Source of the DNA: JAEUPI01 sp046348365
Lineage (GTDB): Bacteria; Pseudomonadota; Gammaproteobacteria; Burkholderiales; Burkholderiaceae_C
Assembly: GCA_046348365.1 (NCBI GenBank)
Contig: JAXMEL010000004.1
Coordinates: 682,001-746,000 of the forward strand
DNA length: 64,000 nt
Reading direction: 5' to 3'
Position 1 is the stretch's first letter. Each line of letters starts with the position of its first letter. The translations under genes and the position numbers were made by a program. Of the stretch, positions 34,743 to 42,452 are shown piece by piece. The notes under the pieces were generated by a model that had not been told where the DNA came from, did not search any database, and saw nothing but the letters and a program-made list of their open reading frames with translations.

Positions 34743-34765
34743 CAGCACGAAGAGAAGGAGCAGTC

Positions 34766-34969
34766 ATGCCCAAGATGAAGACCAAGAAGAGCGCGGCCAA
34801 GCGGTTCCGCGTGCGTCCGGGGGGGACCGTCAAGCGCGGTCAGGCGTACAAGCGCCACATCCTCACCAAGAAGTCCACCACCCGCAAGCGCCATCTGCGC
34901 GGCGCGACCAACGTGCACGACACGAACATGGGCCACGTCGCGGCGATGATGCCGTTCGCCGGGCTGTGA
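34766..34969 (+). CDS. rpmI: 50S ribosomal protein L35
   Basis: The 67-residue, very basic protein begins MPKMKTKKSAAKRFRV and contains the RHILTKKSTTRKRHLRG segment diagnostic of L35. AAGGAG lies five bases before the ATG. It is followed after 32 bases by rplT. Translation is probably coupled to rplT and controlled by the pseudoknot region upstream. Confidence 0.97.
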   Translation: MPKMKTKKSAAKRFRVRPGGTVKRGQAYKRHILTKKSTTRKRHLRGATNVHDTNMGHVAAMMPFAGL

Positions 34970-35001
34970 CCCGCCACCACGCACGATAAGGAGCCATCGC
35001 C

Positions 35002-35358
35002 ATGCCTCGCGTCAAACGTGGTGTCACCGCGCACGCCCGCCGCAAGAAGGTGCTCGCCCTGGCCAAGGGCTTCCGCGGCCGCCGCAAGAACGTGTTCCGC
35101 ATCGCCAAGGAGGCGGTGATGAAGGCGGGCCAATATGCCTACCGCGACCGGCGCACGCGCAAGCGCGTGTTCCGCCAGCTGTGGATCGCCCGCATCAACG
35201 CCGCCGCGCGCGAGCTCGGCCTGTCGTACAGCCGCTTCATGGCCGGCATGAAGAAGGCGTCGATCGACATCGATCGCAAGATGCTGGCCGAGCTTGCCGT
35301 GAACGATCCGGCGGCGTTCGGCAGCATCGTCGCGAAGGTGAAGGCCCAACTCGCCTGA
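35002..35358 (+). CDS. rplT: 50S ribosomal protein L20
   Basis: The 118-residue protein begins MPRVKRGVTAHARRKKVLAL and has the long basic N-terminal helix and the globular end (LGLSYSRFMAGMKKASIDID) typical of L20. L20 is an early 50S assembly protein and, in several bacteria, the translational repressor of its own operon. AAGGAG lies upstream. A strong terminator follows the gene. Confidence 0.97.
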   Translation: MPRVKRGVTAHARRKKVLALAKGFRGRRKNVFRIAKEAVMKAGQYAYRDRRTRKRVFRQLWIARINAAARELGLSYSRFMAGMKKASIDIDRKMLAELAVNDPAAFGSIVAKVKAQLA

Positions 35359-35367
35359 AGCGCATCC

Positions 35368-35434
35368 GCGCCCGCTTCGCGCGGGCGCCCGAGCCACGAA
35401 GGCAGGCCGTCACCTCGGGCGGCCTGCCTTTTTT
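35368..35434 (+). terminator. tandem hairpins ending in intrinsic terminator between rplT and pheS
   Basis: A first hairpin GCGCCCGC/GCGGGCGC (35368-35375 and 35381-35388) is followed by AAGGCAGGCCG (35399-35409) pairing with CGGCCTGCCTT (35420-35430), with a T run to 35434. The 44 bases from there to the pheS ATG show no good promoter. It may be a partial terminator or attenuator for pheST. No Phe-rich leader ORF with its own start was found before it. Confidence 0.75.
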
Positions 35435-35478
35435 CACGTTCGATTCGAACCCCACCCACCTCTTCTCGTTGACGGCCC

Positions 35479-36522
35479 ATGGACGATCTGCATCAACTGG
35501 TCGAACGCGCGACGCGTGAGTTCGCTGCGGCGCCCACGCCGGCCGAGCTGGAGAACGCCAAGGCGCGCTTCCTCGGCAAGTCGGGGCTGGTGACCGAGCG
35601 GCTCAAGCAGCTGGCCGCGCTCGCGCCCGAGGAGAAGAAGGCGCGCGGCGCGCGCATCAACGAGACCAAGCAGCAGATCGAATCGGCCTTGCAGGCGCGC
35701 CGCCAGGCGCTGGCCGACGCCGAGCTCGACGCCCAGCTGCGCGCCGAGGCGCTCGATGTCACGCTGCCCGGCCGCCGCCACGGCAGCGGCGGGCTGCATC
35801 CGGTGATGCGCACGATGGAGCGCATCGAGGCGATCTTCGCGTCGATGGGCTTCGAGGTCGCCGACGGCCCCGAGATCGAGACCGACTGGATGAGCTTCAC
35901 CGCGCTCAACAACCCCGAGAACCATCCGGCACGCTCGATGCAGGACACCTTCTACGTCGACCTGAAAGACGAAGCCGGCCGCTGGCTGAACCTGCGGCCG
36001 CACACCTCGCCGATGCAGGTGCGGCATGCGCGGGCCCACGCCGCGCGGCACGACGCCCCGCACGCGATGCCCGAGATCCGCGTCATCGCGCCCGGACGCA
36101 CCTATCGCGTGGACAGCGATGCCACGCATTCGCCGATGTTCCATCAGTGCGAAGGCCTGTGGATCGGCGAGAACGTGAGCTTCAAGGACCTCAAGGTGGT
36201 GTTCACGCAGTTCTGCCGCCTGTTCTTCGAGAGTGACGATCTGCAGCTGCGCTTCAGGCCGTCGTTCTTCCCGTTCACCGAGCCGTCGGCCGAGATCGAC
36301 ATCGCGTTCGCGAGCGGCCCGCTGCAGGGCAAGTGGCTCGAGGTGTCGGGCTCGGGCCAGGTGCACCCGAACGTGGTGCGCAACTTCGGCCTCGACCCCG
36401 AGCGCCACATCGGCTTCGCCTTCGGCATGGGGGCGGAGCGCCTGACGATGCTGCGCTACGGCGTCGACGACATGCGCCTGTTCTTCGAGGGTGACCAACG
36501 CTTTCTGGCCCAGTTCAACTGA
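35479..36522 (+). CDS. pheS: Phenylalanyl-tRNA synthetase alpha subunit
   Basis: The 347-residue alpha subunit has an N-terminal coiled-coil tRNA-binding region (about 1-90) and the class II catalytic core: HPVMRTMERIEAIF, RPHTSPMQVRHA, RPSFFPFTEPSAEIDI, the VSGSGQVHPNVV segment and GFAFGMGAERLTMLRYGVDD. It forms an alpha2-beta2 enzyme with PheT, encoded 21 bases downstream. No clear Shine-Dalgarno precedes the ATG. The length is normal. Confidence 0.97.
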   Translation: MDDLHQLVERATREFAAAPTPAELENAKARFLGKSGLVTERLKQLAALAPEEKKARGARINETKQQIESALQARRQALADAELDAQLRAEALDVTLPGRRHGSGGLHPVMRTMERIEAIFASMGFEVADGPEIETDWMSFTALNNPENHPARSMQDTFYVDLKDEAGRWLNLRPHTSPMQVRHARAHAARHDAPHAMPEIRVIAPGRTYRVDSDATHSPMFHQCEGLWIGENVSFKDLKVVFTQFCRLFFESDDLQLRFRPSFFPFTEPSAEIDIAFASGPLQGKWLEVSGSGQVHPNVVRNFGLDPERHIGFAFGMGAERLTMLRYGVDDMRLFFEGDQRFLAQFN

Positions 36523-36543
36523 CGGCTCCGCACGACATCGATC

Positions 36544-38961
36544 ATGCAATTCCCTGAATCCTGGCTGCGCGAGTTCTGCGATCCGCCGCTGTCGAGCGAG
36601 GCGCTGGCCGAGCTGCTGACCATGTCGGGCCTCGAGGTGGAAAGCCTCGAAAGCGTGGCGCCGCCGTTCAGCGGCGTGGTGGTGGCCGAGATCGTCGAGG
36701 CCGAGCCGCACCCGAACGCCGATCGGCTGCGCGTGTGCCGCGTCGACGCCGGGCCGCATTCGAAGAACGGCCTGCTGCAGATCGTTTGCGGCGCACCGAA
36801 CGCGCGCGCCGGCCTCAAGGCGCCGCTGGCGCTGGTGGGTGCGCAGCTGCCGCCGGGCGACGATGGCAAGCCTCTCGCGATCACGAAGGGCGTGCTGCGC
36901 GGCGTGGAAAGCGCCGGCATGCTGTGTTCGGCGCGCGAGCTGAAGCTCAGCGATGACCATGCCGGCCTGCTCGAACTCGACGCCGACGCGCCGGTGGGCA
37001 CCGACCTGCGCCAGTCACTCGCGCTCGACGACAAGCTCTTCACGCTGAAGCTCACGCCGAACCTCGCGCATTGCCTGTCGGTGTACGGCATCGCGCGCGA
37101 GGTGTCGGCACTCACCGGCACGCCGTTGCGCACGCCGTCCATCACGCCGGTGAAACCCACGCACGATCAGAAGCTGCCCGTGCGCGTGGAGGCGCCCGAT
37201 CTGTGCGGCCGCTTCTCCGGGCGCGTGGTGCGCGGCGTGAACACGCGCGCGCGCACGCCGCGCTGGATGGTCGAGCGGCTCGCGCGCTGCGGGCAGCGCT
37301 CGGTGAGCGCGCTGGTGGACATCTCGAACTACGTGATGTTCGAGTTCGGCCGGCCGTCGCACATCTTCGACCTCGACAAGTTCCACGATGGTCTGGTGGT
37401 GCGTTGGGCGAAGCAGGGTGAGTCACTGAAGCTGCTCAACGGCGAGACGATCGCGCTCGACGCCGAGGTGGGCGTGATCGCCGACAGCCAGGCCGTGGAG
37501 TCGCTGGCCGGCATCATGGGCGGCGACGCCACCGCGGTGTCGGATGCCACGCGCAACGTCTACGTCGAAGCCGCGTTCTGGTGGCCCGACGCCGTGGCCG
37601 GCCGCTCGCGCCGTTTCGCCTTCGCCACCGACGCGGGGCATCGCTTCGAGCGCGGCGTCGATCCGCAGCTCACCGCCGAGCACATCGAGCACATCACGCG
37701 GCTCGTGCTCGACATCTGCGGCGGCGAGGCCGGCCCGATCGACGACCAGAAGCCCAACATGCCGCAGCGCCCGCTGGTGACGATGCGCGTGGCGCGCGCG
37801 GCCAAGGTGATCGGCATGCCGCTGGAGCAGGCCACCTGCGCCGACGTGTTCCGTCGGCTCGGGCTCGGCGTGACCGAACAGCCCGGCAGCCTGACCGTTT
37901 CGCCGCCGAGCTGGCGCTTCGACCTGCTGGCGGAGGAAGACCTCATCGAGGAGGTGGCCCGCGTCGTCGGCTACGACAAGCTGCCCGACGCCGCACCGCT
38001 GGCGCCGCTGCAGGCGCTGAAGCCCCAGGAGGCGCGCCGCAGCGCGTTCGCGGTGCGGCATGCGCTCGCCGACCTCGGCTACCAGGAGATCATCAGCTTC
38101 TCGTTCGTCGAGGAGCGCTGGGAGCGCGAGCTGGCGGGCAATGCGAATCCCATTCGCGTGCTCAATCCGATCGCCGCACCGCTGGCGGTGATGCGCTCGA
38201 GCCTCGTCGGCAGCCTGCTGGCCACGCTGCGCCACAACCTGGCGCGCAAGGCCGACCGGGTGCGGCTGTTCGAGGTGGGGCGCGTCTATGCGCGTGACGC
38301 CGGCGTGCCCGACGGCGAGTTCACCGTGGCCGGCATCGCGCAGCCGATGCGCGTGGGTGGCGTGGCCTACGGGCCGGCGGCGCCCACGCAATGGGGGCAG
38401 GGCGATCGCCGCGTGGACTTCTTCGACGTCAAGGGCGATGTCGAGGCGCTGCTCGCGCCGAGGCAGGCCACGTTCGAGCCGGCCGAGCATCCCGCCTTGC
38501 ACCCGGGCCGCAGCGCGCAGGTGTGGGTGGGCGGACGCTGCATCGGCGTGGTGGGTGAGCTGCACCCGCGCTGGCGCCAGCAGTACGAGCTGCCGCAGCC
38601 GCCCGTGCTGTTCGAGCTCGATCTGGATGCCGTGCGCGACCGTGACGTGCCGGCCTACCGGCCGTTGCCGCGCCACCAGCCGGTGTATCGCGACCTGGCC
38701 TTCGTGGTGGGCGCATCGGCCAGCCACGACGCTCTCATCGCCGCGTTGCTCGACGATCCGCAGCGCCTCGTGCGCCGCGCCACGCTGTTCGACGTCTATC
38801 GCGGCGCAGGCGGCGGCGCCACACCGGGTGAACACAGTATGGCCGTGCGGCTGGAACTGCTGGACGATCAGACCAACCTGACCGATGAGCGCATCGAGGC
38901 AGCCGTGCAGGCGGCGCGCGATCGCGCGGCACAACGAGCCGGGGCGCGCCTGCGCTCCTGA
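36544..38961 (+). CDS. pheT: Phenylalanyl-tRNA synthetase beta subunit
   Basis: The 805-residue beta subunit starts MQFPESWLREFCDPPLSSEALAE and has the OB-fold tRNA-binding domain (about 40-150, with EPHPNADRLRVCRVD), the B3/4 editing domain (NYVMFEFGRPSHIFDLDK), the B5 domain, a catalytic-like core and the C-terminal ferredoxin-fold anticodon domain (YRPLPRHQPVYRDLAFVV). It is the structural and editing partner of PheS. The gene ends 25 bases before ihfA. Confidence 0.97.
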   Translation: MQFPESWLREFCDPPLSSEALAELLTMSGLEVESLESVAPPFSGVVVAEIVEAEPHPNADRLRVCRVDAGPHSKNGLLQIVCGAPNARAGLKAPLALVGAQLPPGDDGKPLAITKGVLRGVESAGMLCSARELKLSDDHAGLLELDADAPVGTDLRQSLALDDKLFTLKLTPNLAHCLSVYGIAREVSALTGTPLRTPSITPVKPTHDQKLPVRVEAPDLCGRFSGRVVRGVNTRARTPRWMVERLARCGQRSVSALVDISNYVMFEFGRPSHIFDLDKFHDGLVVRWAKQGESLKLLNGETIALDAEVGVIADSQAVESLAGIMGGDATAVSDATRNVYVEAAFWWPDAVAGRSRRFAFATDAGHRFERGVDPQLTAEHIEHITRLVLDICGGEAGPIDDQKPNMPQRPLVTMRVARAAKVIGMPLEQATCADVFRRLGLGVTEQPGSLTVSPPSWRFDLLAEEDLIEEVARVVGYDKLPDAAPLAPLQALKPQEARRSAFAVRHALADLGYQEIISFSFVEERWERELAGNANPIRVLNPIAAPLAVMRSSLVGSLLATLRHNLARKADRVRLFEVGRVYARDAGVPDGEFTVAGIAQPMRVGGVAYGPAAPTQWGQGDRRVDFFDVKGDVEALLAPRQATFEPAEHPALHPGRSAQVWVGGRCIGVVGELHPRWRQQYELPQPPVLFELDLDAVRDRDVPAYRPLPRHQPVYRDLAFVVGASASHDALIAALLDDPQRLVRRATLFDVYRGAGGGATPGEHSMAVRLELLDDQTNLTDERIEAAVQAARDRAAQRAGARLRS

Positions 38962-38986
38962 GCCTCAGGCGTTGACGAGGGAAGCC

Positions 38987-39352
38987 ATGGACACCGACGA
39001 CGACCAGGCCGAACCCAGAGCGGCCGAGCCCTCCCTGGAGACGCCCACGCTCACCAAGGCCGAGTTGTCTGAACTGCTGTTCGAGCGGCTGGGGCTGAAC
39101 AAGCGCGAATCGAAGGACATGGTCGAGGCCTTCTTCGAGATGGTCCACCAGACGCTCGTCGATGGGCACGACGTGAAGCTCTCGGGCTTCGGCAACTTCA
39201 ACATCCGCCGCAAGGCGCCCCGGCCGGGGCGCAACCCGCGCACCGGCGAATCGATCCCGATCAAGGCCCGGCACGTGGTGACCTTCCATGCCAGCCACAA
39301 GCTGAAATCAATCGTGCAGGGCGACACGCCCGCCGAAGGTGAGTTCGAGTAA
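38987..39352 (+). CDS. ihfA: Integration host factor alpha subunit
   Basis: The 121-residue DNA-bending protein has the HU/IHF fold with FGNFNIRRKAPRPGRNPRTG, the beta-arm region containing the intercalating Pro, and VVTFHASHKLK. An N-terminal extension of about 22 acidic residues precedes the canonical start near TLTKAELSELLFERLG. The ATG at 38987 is chosen because an acceptable ribosome-binding region (GAGGGAAGCC) precedes it; an upstream in-frame ATG overlaps pheT. The pheT-ihfA linkage is the same as in E. coli. Confidence 0.95.
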   Translation: MDTDDDQAEPRAAEPSLETPTLTKAELSELLFERLGLNKRESKDMVEAFFEMVHQTLVDGHDVKLSGFGNFNIRRKAPRPGRNPRTGESIPIKARHVVTFHASHKLKSIVQGDTPAEGEFE

Positions 39353-39386
39353 AGTCTAGCTTTGCTGCCCCACCTTGTTGATTTCA

Positions 39387-39842
39387 ATGGAGAAAACGCT
39401 TCCAGCCATTCCGGCCAAGCGCTACTTCACGATCGGTGAGGTCAGCGAGCTGTGCGGCGTGAAGCCCTACGTGCTGAGGTACTGGGAGCAGGAGTTCACC
39501 CAGCTGCGGCCGGTGAAGCGGCGCGGCAACCGGCGCTACTACCAGCACCACGAAGTGCTGCTGATCCGCCGCATCCGCGAACTGCTGTACGACCAGGGCT
39601 TCACGATCAGCGGTGCGCGCAACCGGCTCGCCGAGTCGGCCAGCGCCAAGGGCCCGGCCGCGGCACAGGCATCGCGCACTGCGCGCGAGCCCGTTGCAGC
39701 GGTGGTTGGCGAGCCGGTCGAGACCGATGATCCGCCACGCAGCAACGGCAGCGACGCGATGCCGGTCCCCGAGGTCGCCGAAGTGGACCTCGGTGTGTTG
39801 CGTGTCGAGCTGCAGGCCATCCGCCGCCTGCTCACGCAGTGA
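39387..39842 (+). CDS. MerR-family transcriptional regulator
   Basis: The 151-residue protein has an N-terminal winged-helix domain (RYFTIGEVSELCGVKPYVLRYWE and RRGNRRYYQHHEVLLIRRIRELLY) typical of the MerR group, then a variable Ala/Pro-rich linker and a short C-terminal helix (LRVELQAIRRLL). No metal-binding cysteines are seen in the effector region. It follows ihfA by 34 bases, a conserved position in Burkholderiales. A TTG 12 bases upstream is an alternative start. Target genes unknown. Confidence 0.9.
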   Translation: MEKTLPAIPAKRYFTIGEVSELCGVKPYVLRYWEQEFTQLRPVKRRGNRRYYQHHEVLLIRRIRELLYDQGFTISGARNRLAESASAKGPAAAQASRTAREPVAAVVGEPVETDDPPRSNGSDAMPVPEVAEVDLGVLRVELQAIRRLLTQ

Positions 39843-39861
39843 GGGCCAAGGGGCGTGCCCC

Positions 39862-39867
39862 TATAAT
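39862..39867 (+). promoter_or_regulatory. -10 box of the tRNA-Pro promoter
   Basis: TATAAT, a perfect sigma70 -10 hexamer, lies 12 bases before the mature tRNA 5' end. The -35 region overlaps the end of the merR-like gene and is not close to consensus. Confidence 0.65.
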
Positions 39868-39879
39868 GCGCAGCTTCGT

Positions 39880-39956
39880 CGGGGTGTAGCGCAGCCTGGT
39901 AGCGCACTTGCATGGGGTGCAAGGGGTCGCGAGTTCGAATCCCGCCACCCCGACCA
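39880..39956 (+). tRNA. tRNA-Pro (anticodon GGG)
   Basis: The 77-base sequence folds as a complete cloverleaf: the acceptor arm CGGGGTG pairs with CACCCCG, the anticodon arm CTTGC/GCAAG frames the loop ATGGGGT with anticodon GGG, and the T-loop TTCGAAT is present. The 3' CCA is encoded (39954-39956). It would read CCC and CCU proline codons. A 13-bp hairpin follows, and a block with different codon use begins just downstream. Confidence 0.97.
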
Positions 39957-39964
39957 ATGAAATC

Positions 39965-39998
39965 AACGCCTTAGCGGTGACGAGCCGCTAAGGCGTTT
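39965..39998 (+). terminator. terminator of tRNA-Pro
   Basis: AACGCCTTAGCGG (39965-39977) and CCGCTAAGGCGTT (39985-39997) form a perfect 13-bp stem with a 7-base loop, nine bases after the tRNA CCA. The T run is short (TTT). It can also end transcription of the convergent LuxR-type gene. Confidence 0.75.
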
Positions 39999-40035
39999 GG
40001 CTATCTGAGGCTCCAGGGGTCCACTGGGGGGTACG

Positions 40036-40839
40036 CTAGTTGATGGCAGTGCGGCCGGCGGTCTGTCGCCGCACGTCCAGCAATGTTTGCACCTTCGAAG
40101 CGAGCGCCGCGCGGTTGTCGGCCTGAAGCTTGCGAAACGCGTTGGCGAGATGGAATCGCACGGTGGGGTAGCCGACATCCAGACGCCGAGCGATTTGCTT
40201 GTCCGGGCACCCACAGGCGACCAACCAGGCGACTTCCGCCTCGCGCTGGCTCAACCGCGCCGAACGCTGAAGAACTTCCTCGGCGCGCTCGGTCGCCACC
40301 GTCAATGGCGCTTGATGGTGTTCCCAATGAAGTCGGCCGAGCGCCGCAGCAATGGCAGGTTCGACGAGTCGCATGACTTCGACTTCGTTGGCCTCGAAGT
40401 TGCCACGCTCGTGCTTGCGCCAGATCCGGAAGTCGCCCACACAAGCCTGCCGGTCGTAGAAATAGACGTTGATGCCCCAGTGCATGTGCTCCGGGCGCAA
40501 GAAGTCATTGAAGAACTCGGTCTTCACGAGGTCGGGTTGGCGCAGGATCTGCGTGGCGATCGTCGGGCGGCGCCGCTCCATCATCGGAAAAGTCAGCGGA
40601 TCGATGAAGCGGTAATAGTCATCCCAATGCCGAAGACTGTCCGCGGACATGTTCATTGCAGTGAACCGCTCGAAGCGACCCGCGTCTGCATTCCAGACCA
40701 TCGAGACATACTGATCGGCGCCGAGCAGCTCGAGCATCGGCAGCGCGAGGGCCTCGCGCAGCGCATCGCCGTCCGTTGCCTCGGCCAGCAGCCGCATCAC
40801 GTCGCCGAGCGCTCTCGTTTGGGTCGTGGTCAGATGCAT
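40036..40839 (-). CDS. LuxR-type (GerE) transcriptional regulator
   Basis: The 267-residue regulator has a C-terminal GerE helix-turn-helix domain (about 205-260) with LSQREAEVAWLVACG and YPTVRFHLANAFRKL. The N-terminal domain of about 180 residues carries the pattern WDDYYRFIDP seen in GAF/autoinducer-type LuxR sensors. It may bind a small ligand; no luxI-type synthase is nearby. It is divergent from the amidase gene with a 164-base shared spacer, so it probably controls the amidase/importer cluster. It contains more TTG, CGT and GTT codons than its housekeeping neighbours. Confidence 0.85.
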   Translation of the reverse strand: MHLTTTQTRALGDVMRLLAEATDGDALREALALPMLELLGADQYVSMVWNADAGRFERFTAMNMSADSLRHWDDYYRFIDPLTFPMMERRRPTIATQILRQPDLVKTEFFNDFLRPEHMHWGINVYFYDRQACVGDFRIWRKHERGNFEANEVEVMRLVEPAIAAALGRLHWEHHQAPLTVATERAEEVLQRSARLSQREAEVAWLVACGCPDKQIARRLDVGYPTVRFHLANAFRKLQADNRAALASKVQTLLDVRRQTAGRTAIN

Positions 40840-41003
40840 CCGAGGTCCCGAGGCAAGGATCGTGCAACGCCGCTCCTGGGGCGGATGTTAGGCGGCGGCC
40901 CGATCGCGCTCATCCGGACTGACCCCGACCCCTAGCGATTCTGATAGGTGCCACTGCCCGCGCCGACTTCTACGCTTTCGGCTCGCTGCTGGAGGGCCCA
41001 CCC

Positions 41004-42410
41004 TTGGATCTCATAGACCGCACCGCCACCGAGGTTCTGGACATTCTGGCAAGAGGTGCCGCGACCAGTGCCGACCTCGCCGAGCAATGGATTGTGCGCA
41101 CCCAGGCGGCCAAGGCACTGAACTGCTATGTCGAGTTCGACGCCGCCGGTTTGCGTCGGCAAGCCCAGGCCGCCGACGCCCAGCGCGCTGCCGGCGCGCG
41201 GCTTCCGCTGCTGGGGATTCCCATCGCCCTCAAGGACAACATCGACGCCGTCGGCTTTCAATGCGGCAACGGCACCGGCGCGCTGCATGGACGTCATCCG
41301 GCGAGAGATGCCGAGCTCGTGCGTCGGCTGCGGGCAGCCGGCGCGTTGATTCCAGGCAAGCTGGGCCTGCACGAGCTGGCATTCGGCATCACGAGCAACA
41401 ACTCGGTGACCGGTGCCGTACGCAATCCCTGGGACACCGAGCGCATTCCCGGCGGCAGCAGCGGTGGGTCCGGGGCGGCCGTGGCGGCACGACTGGTGCC
41501 GGGCGCAATCGGCAGCGACACGGGCGGCTCGGTACGTGTTCCGGCTGCCCTGTGTGGCGTGGCAGGCCTGCGGCCGACTGTCGGCCGCGTCAGCGCCGAC
41601 GGCATCGCCCCGATTTCGGCAACGCGCGACACCGCCGGCCCTTTGGCCCGCAGCGTTGCCGACCTTGCGTTGATAGACGGCGTACTGACGGGTGACACCG
41701 CGCCCCTACGGGCCGTTGAGCTACGAGGGCTGCGGCTCGGTCTGCCGCAAGAGTACTTCTGGGAGAACCTCGAGCCCGGCGTGCGCGACAAGGCCGACGC
41801 AGCGCTCGCGACACTGGGCGAGGCCGGCGTCACGTTCGTTCCGCTGACGCTGCCGGGGATTGCGCAGCTCGACGGCGAAGTCAGCTTCGTTGTCGCGTTG
41901 TACGAGTTCGTTCGCGACATGACACGGTATCTATCGTCCAAGTCGCGCGGCATCACTTTCGCGCAGTTGATCGCCGGCATCGGCAGCCCCGACGTGAAGG
42001 CCATCGCCGGCCCGCTGGTTGGCGATGGCGCGGTACCGGAGGCCGCGTACCGGCAAGCGCTCGACGCTCGCAAACGGCTGCAGGCGCTGTATGCCAGCAC
42101 GTTCGATCGCCACGGCGTGTCCGCCCTCGTCTTTCCCACGACGCCGAGCACAGCAGCGAAGATCGGCGAGGACGAGACGTTCACGTTGAACGGCCAGACC
42201 GTGCCCACGTTTGCCACCTTCATTCGCAACACCGACCCGGGAAGCAATGCGGCGCTGCCCGGTCTCTCGCTGCCAGTCGGCTTGAGTCAGGGCCTTCCGG
42301 TTGGCCTGGCGCTCGATGGCCCCGCAGGCACCGATCGAGAGCTACTGGCCATCGGTGCGGCGATCGAGGCTGTGCTGCCGCCGATGCCGTCTGCGCCGCC
42401 CGTTCGCTGA
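41004..42410 (+). CDS. Amidase (amidase signature family)
   Basis: The 468-residue enzyme hydrolyses a C-N amide bond, releasing ammonia or an amine. The Ser-cisSer-Lys triad is visible: Lys77 in ALKDNID, Ser152 in GGSSGGSG and nucleophile Ser176 in SDTGGSVRVPA, with spacing equal to known family members. The type resembles indoleacetamide or mandelamide hydrolases rather than GatA, since no gatB or gatC is near. The start is TTG at 41004 with GGAGGG seven bases upstream. It heads a + strand cluster encoding an importer. Confidence 0.9.
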   Translation: MDLIDRTATEVLDILARGAATSADLAEQWIVRTQAAKALNCYVEFDAAGLRRQAQAADAQRAAGARLPLLGIPIALKDNIDAVGFQCGNGTGALHGRHPARDAELVRRLRAAGALIPGKLGLHELAFGITSNNSVTGAVRNPWDTERIPGGSSGGSGAAVAARLVPGAIGSDTGGSVRVPAALCGVAGLRPTVGRVSADGIAPISATRDTAGPLARSVADLALIDGVLTGDTAPLRAVELRGLRLGLPQEYFWENLEPGVRDKADAALATLGEAGVTFVPLTLPGIAQLDGEVSFVVALYEFVRDMTRYLSSKSRGITFAQLIAGIGSPDVKAIAGPLVGDGAVPEAAYRQALDARKRLQALYASTFDRHGVSALVFPTTPSTAAKIGEDETFTLNGQTVPTFATFIRNTDPGSNAALPGLSLPVGLSQGLPVGLALDGPAGTDRELLAIGAAIEAVLPPMPSAPPVR

Positions 42411-42452
42411 GCCGTTGCTTGCCACCTCCAAATCCACACCGAGGAGACCTTG

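Noticed and set aside
35436..35460. tRNA-like T-arm sequence (reverse strand GGGGTTCGAATC)
   Set aside because: No matching T-stem, acceptor stem or anticodon arm around it; chance similarity in the rplT-pheS leader.
35359..35478. PheM-like leader peptide before pheS
   Set aside because: A Phe-containing frame (PFFTF) crosses the T run but has no start codon or ribosome-binding site after rplT.
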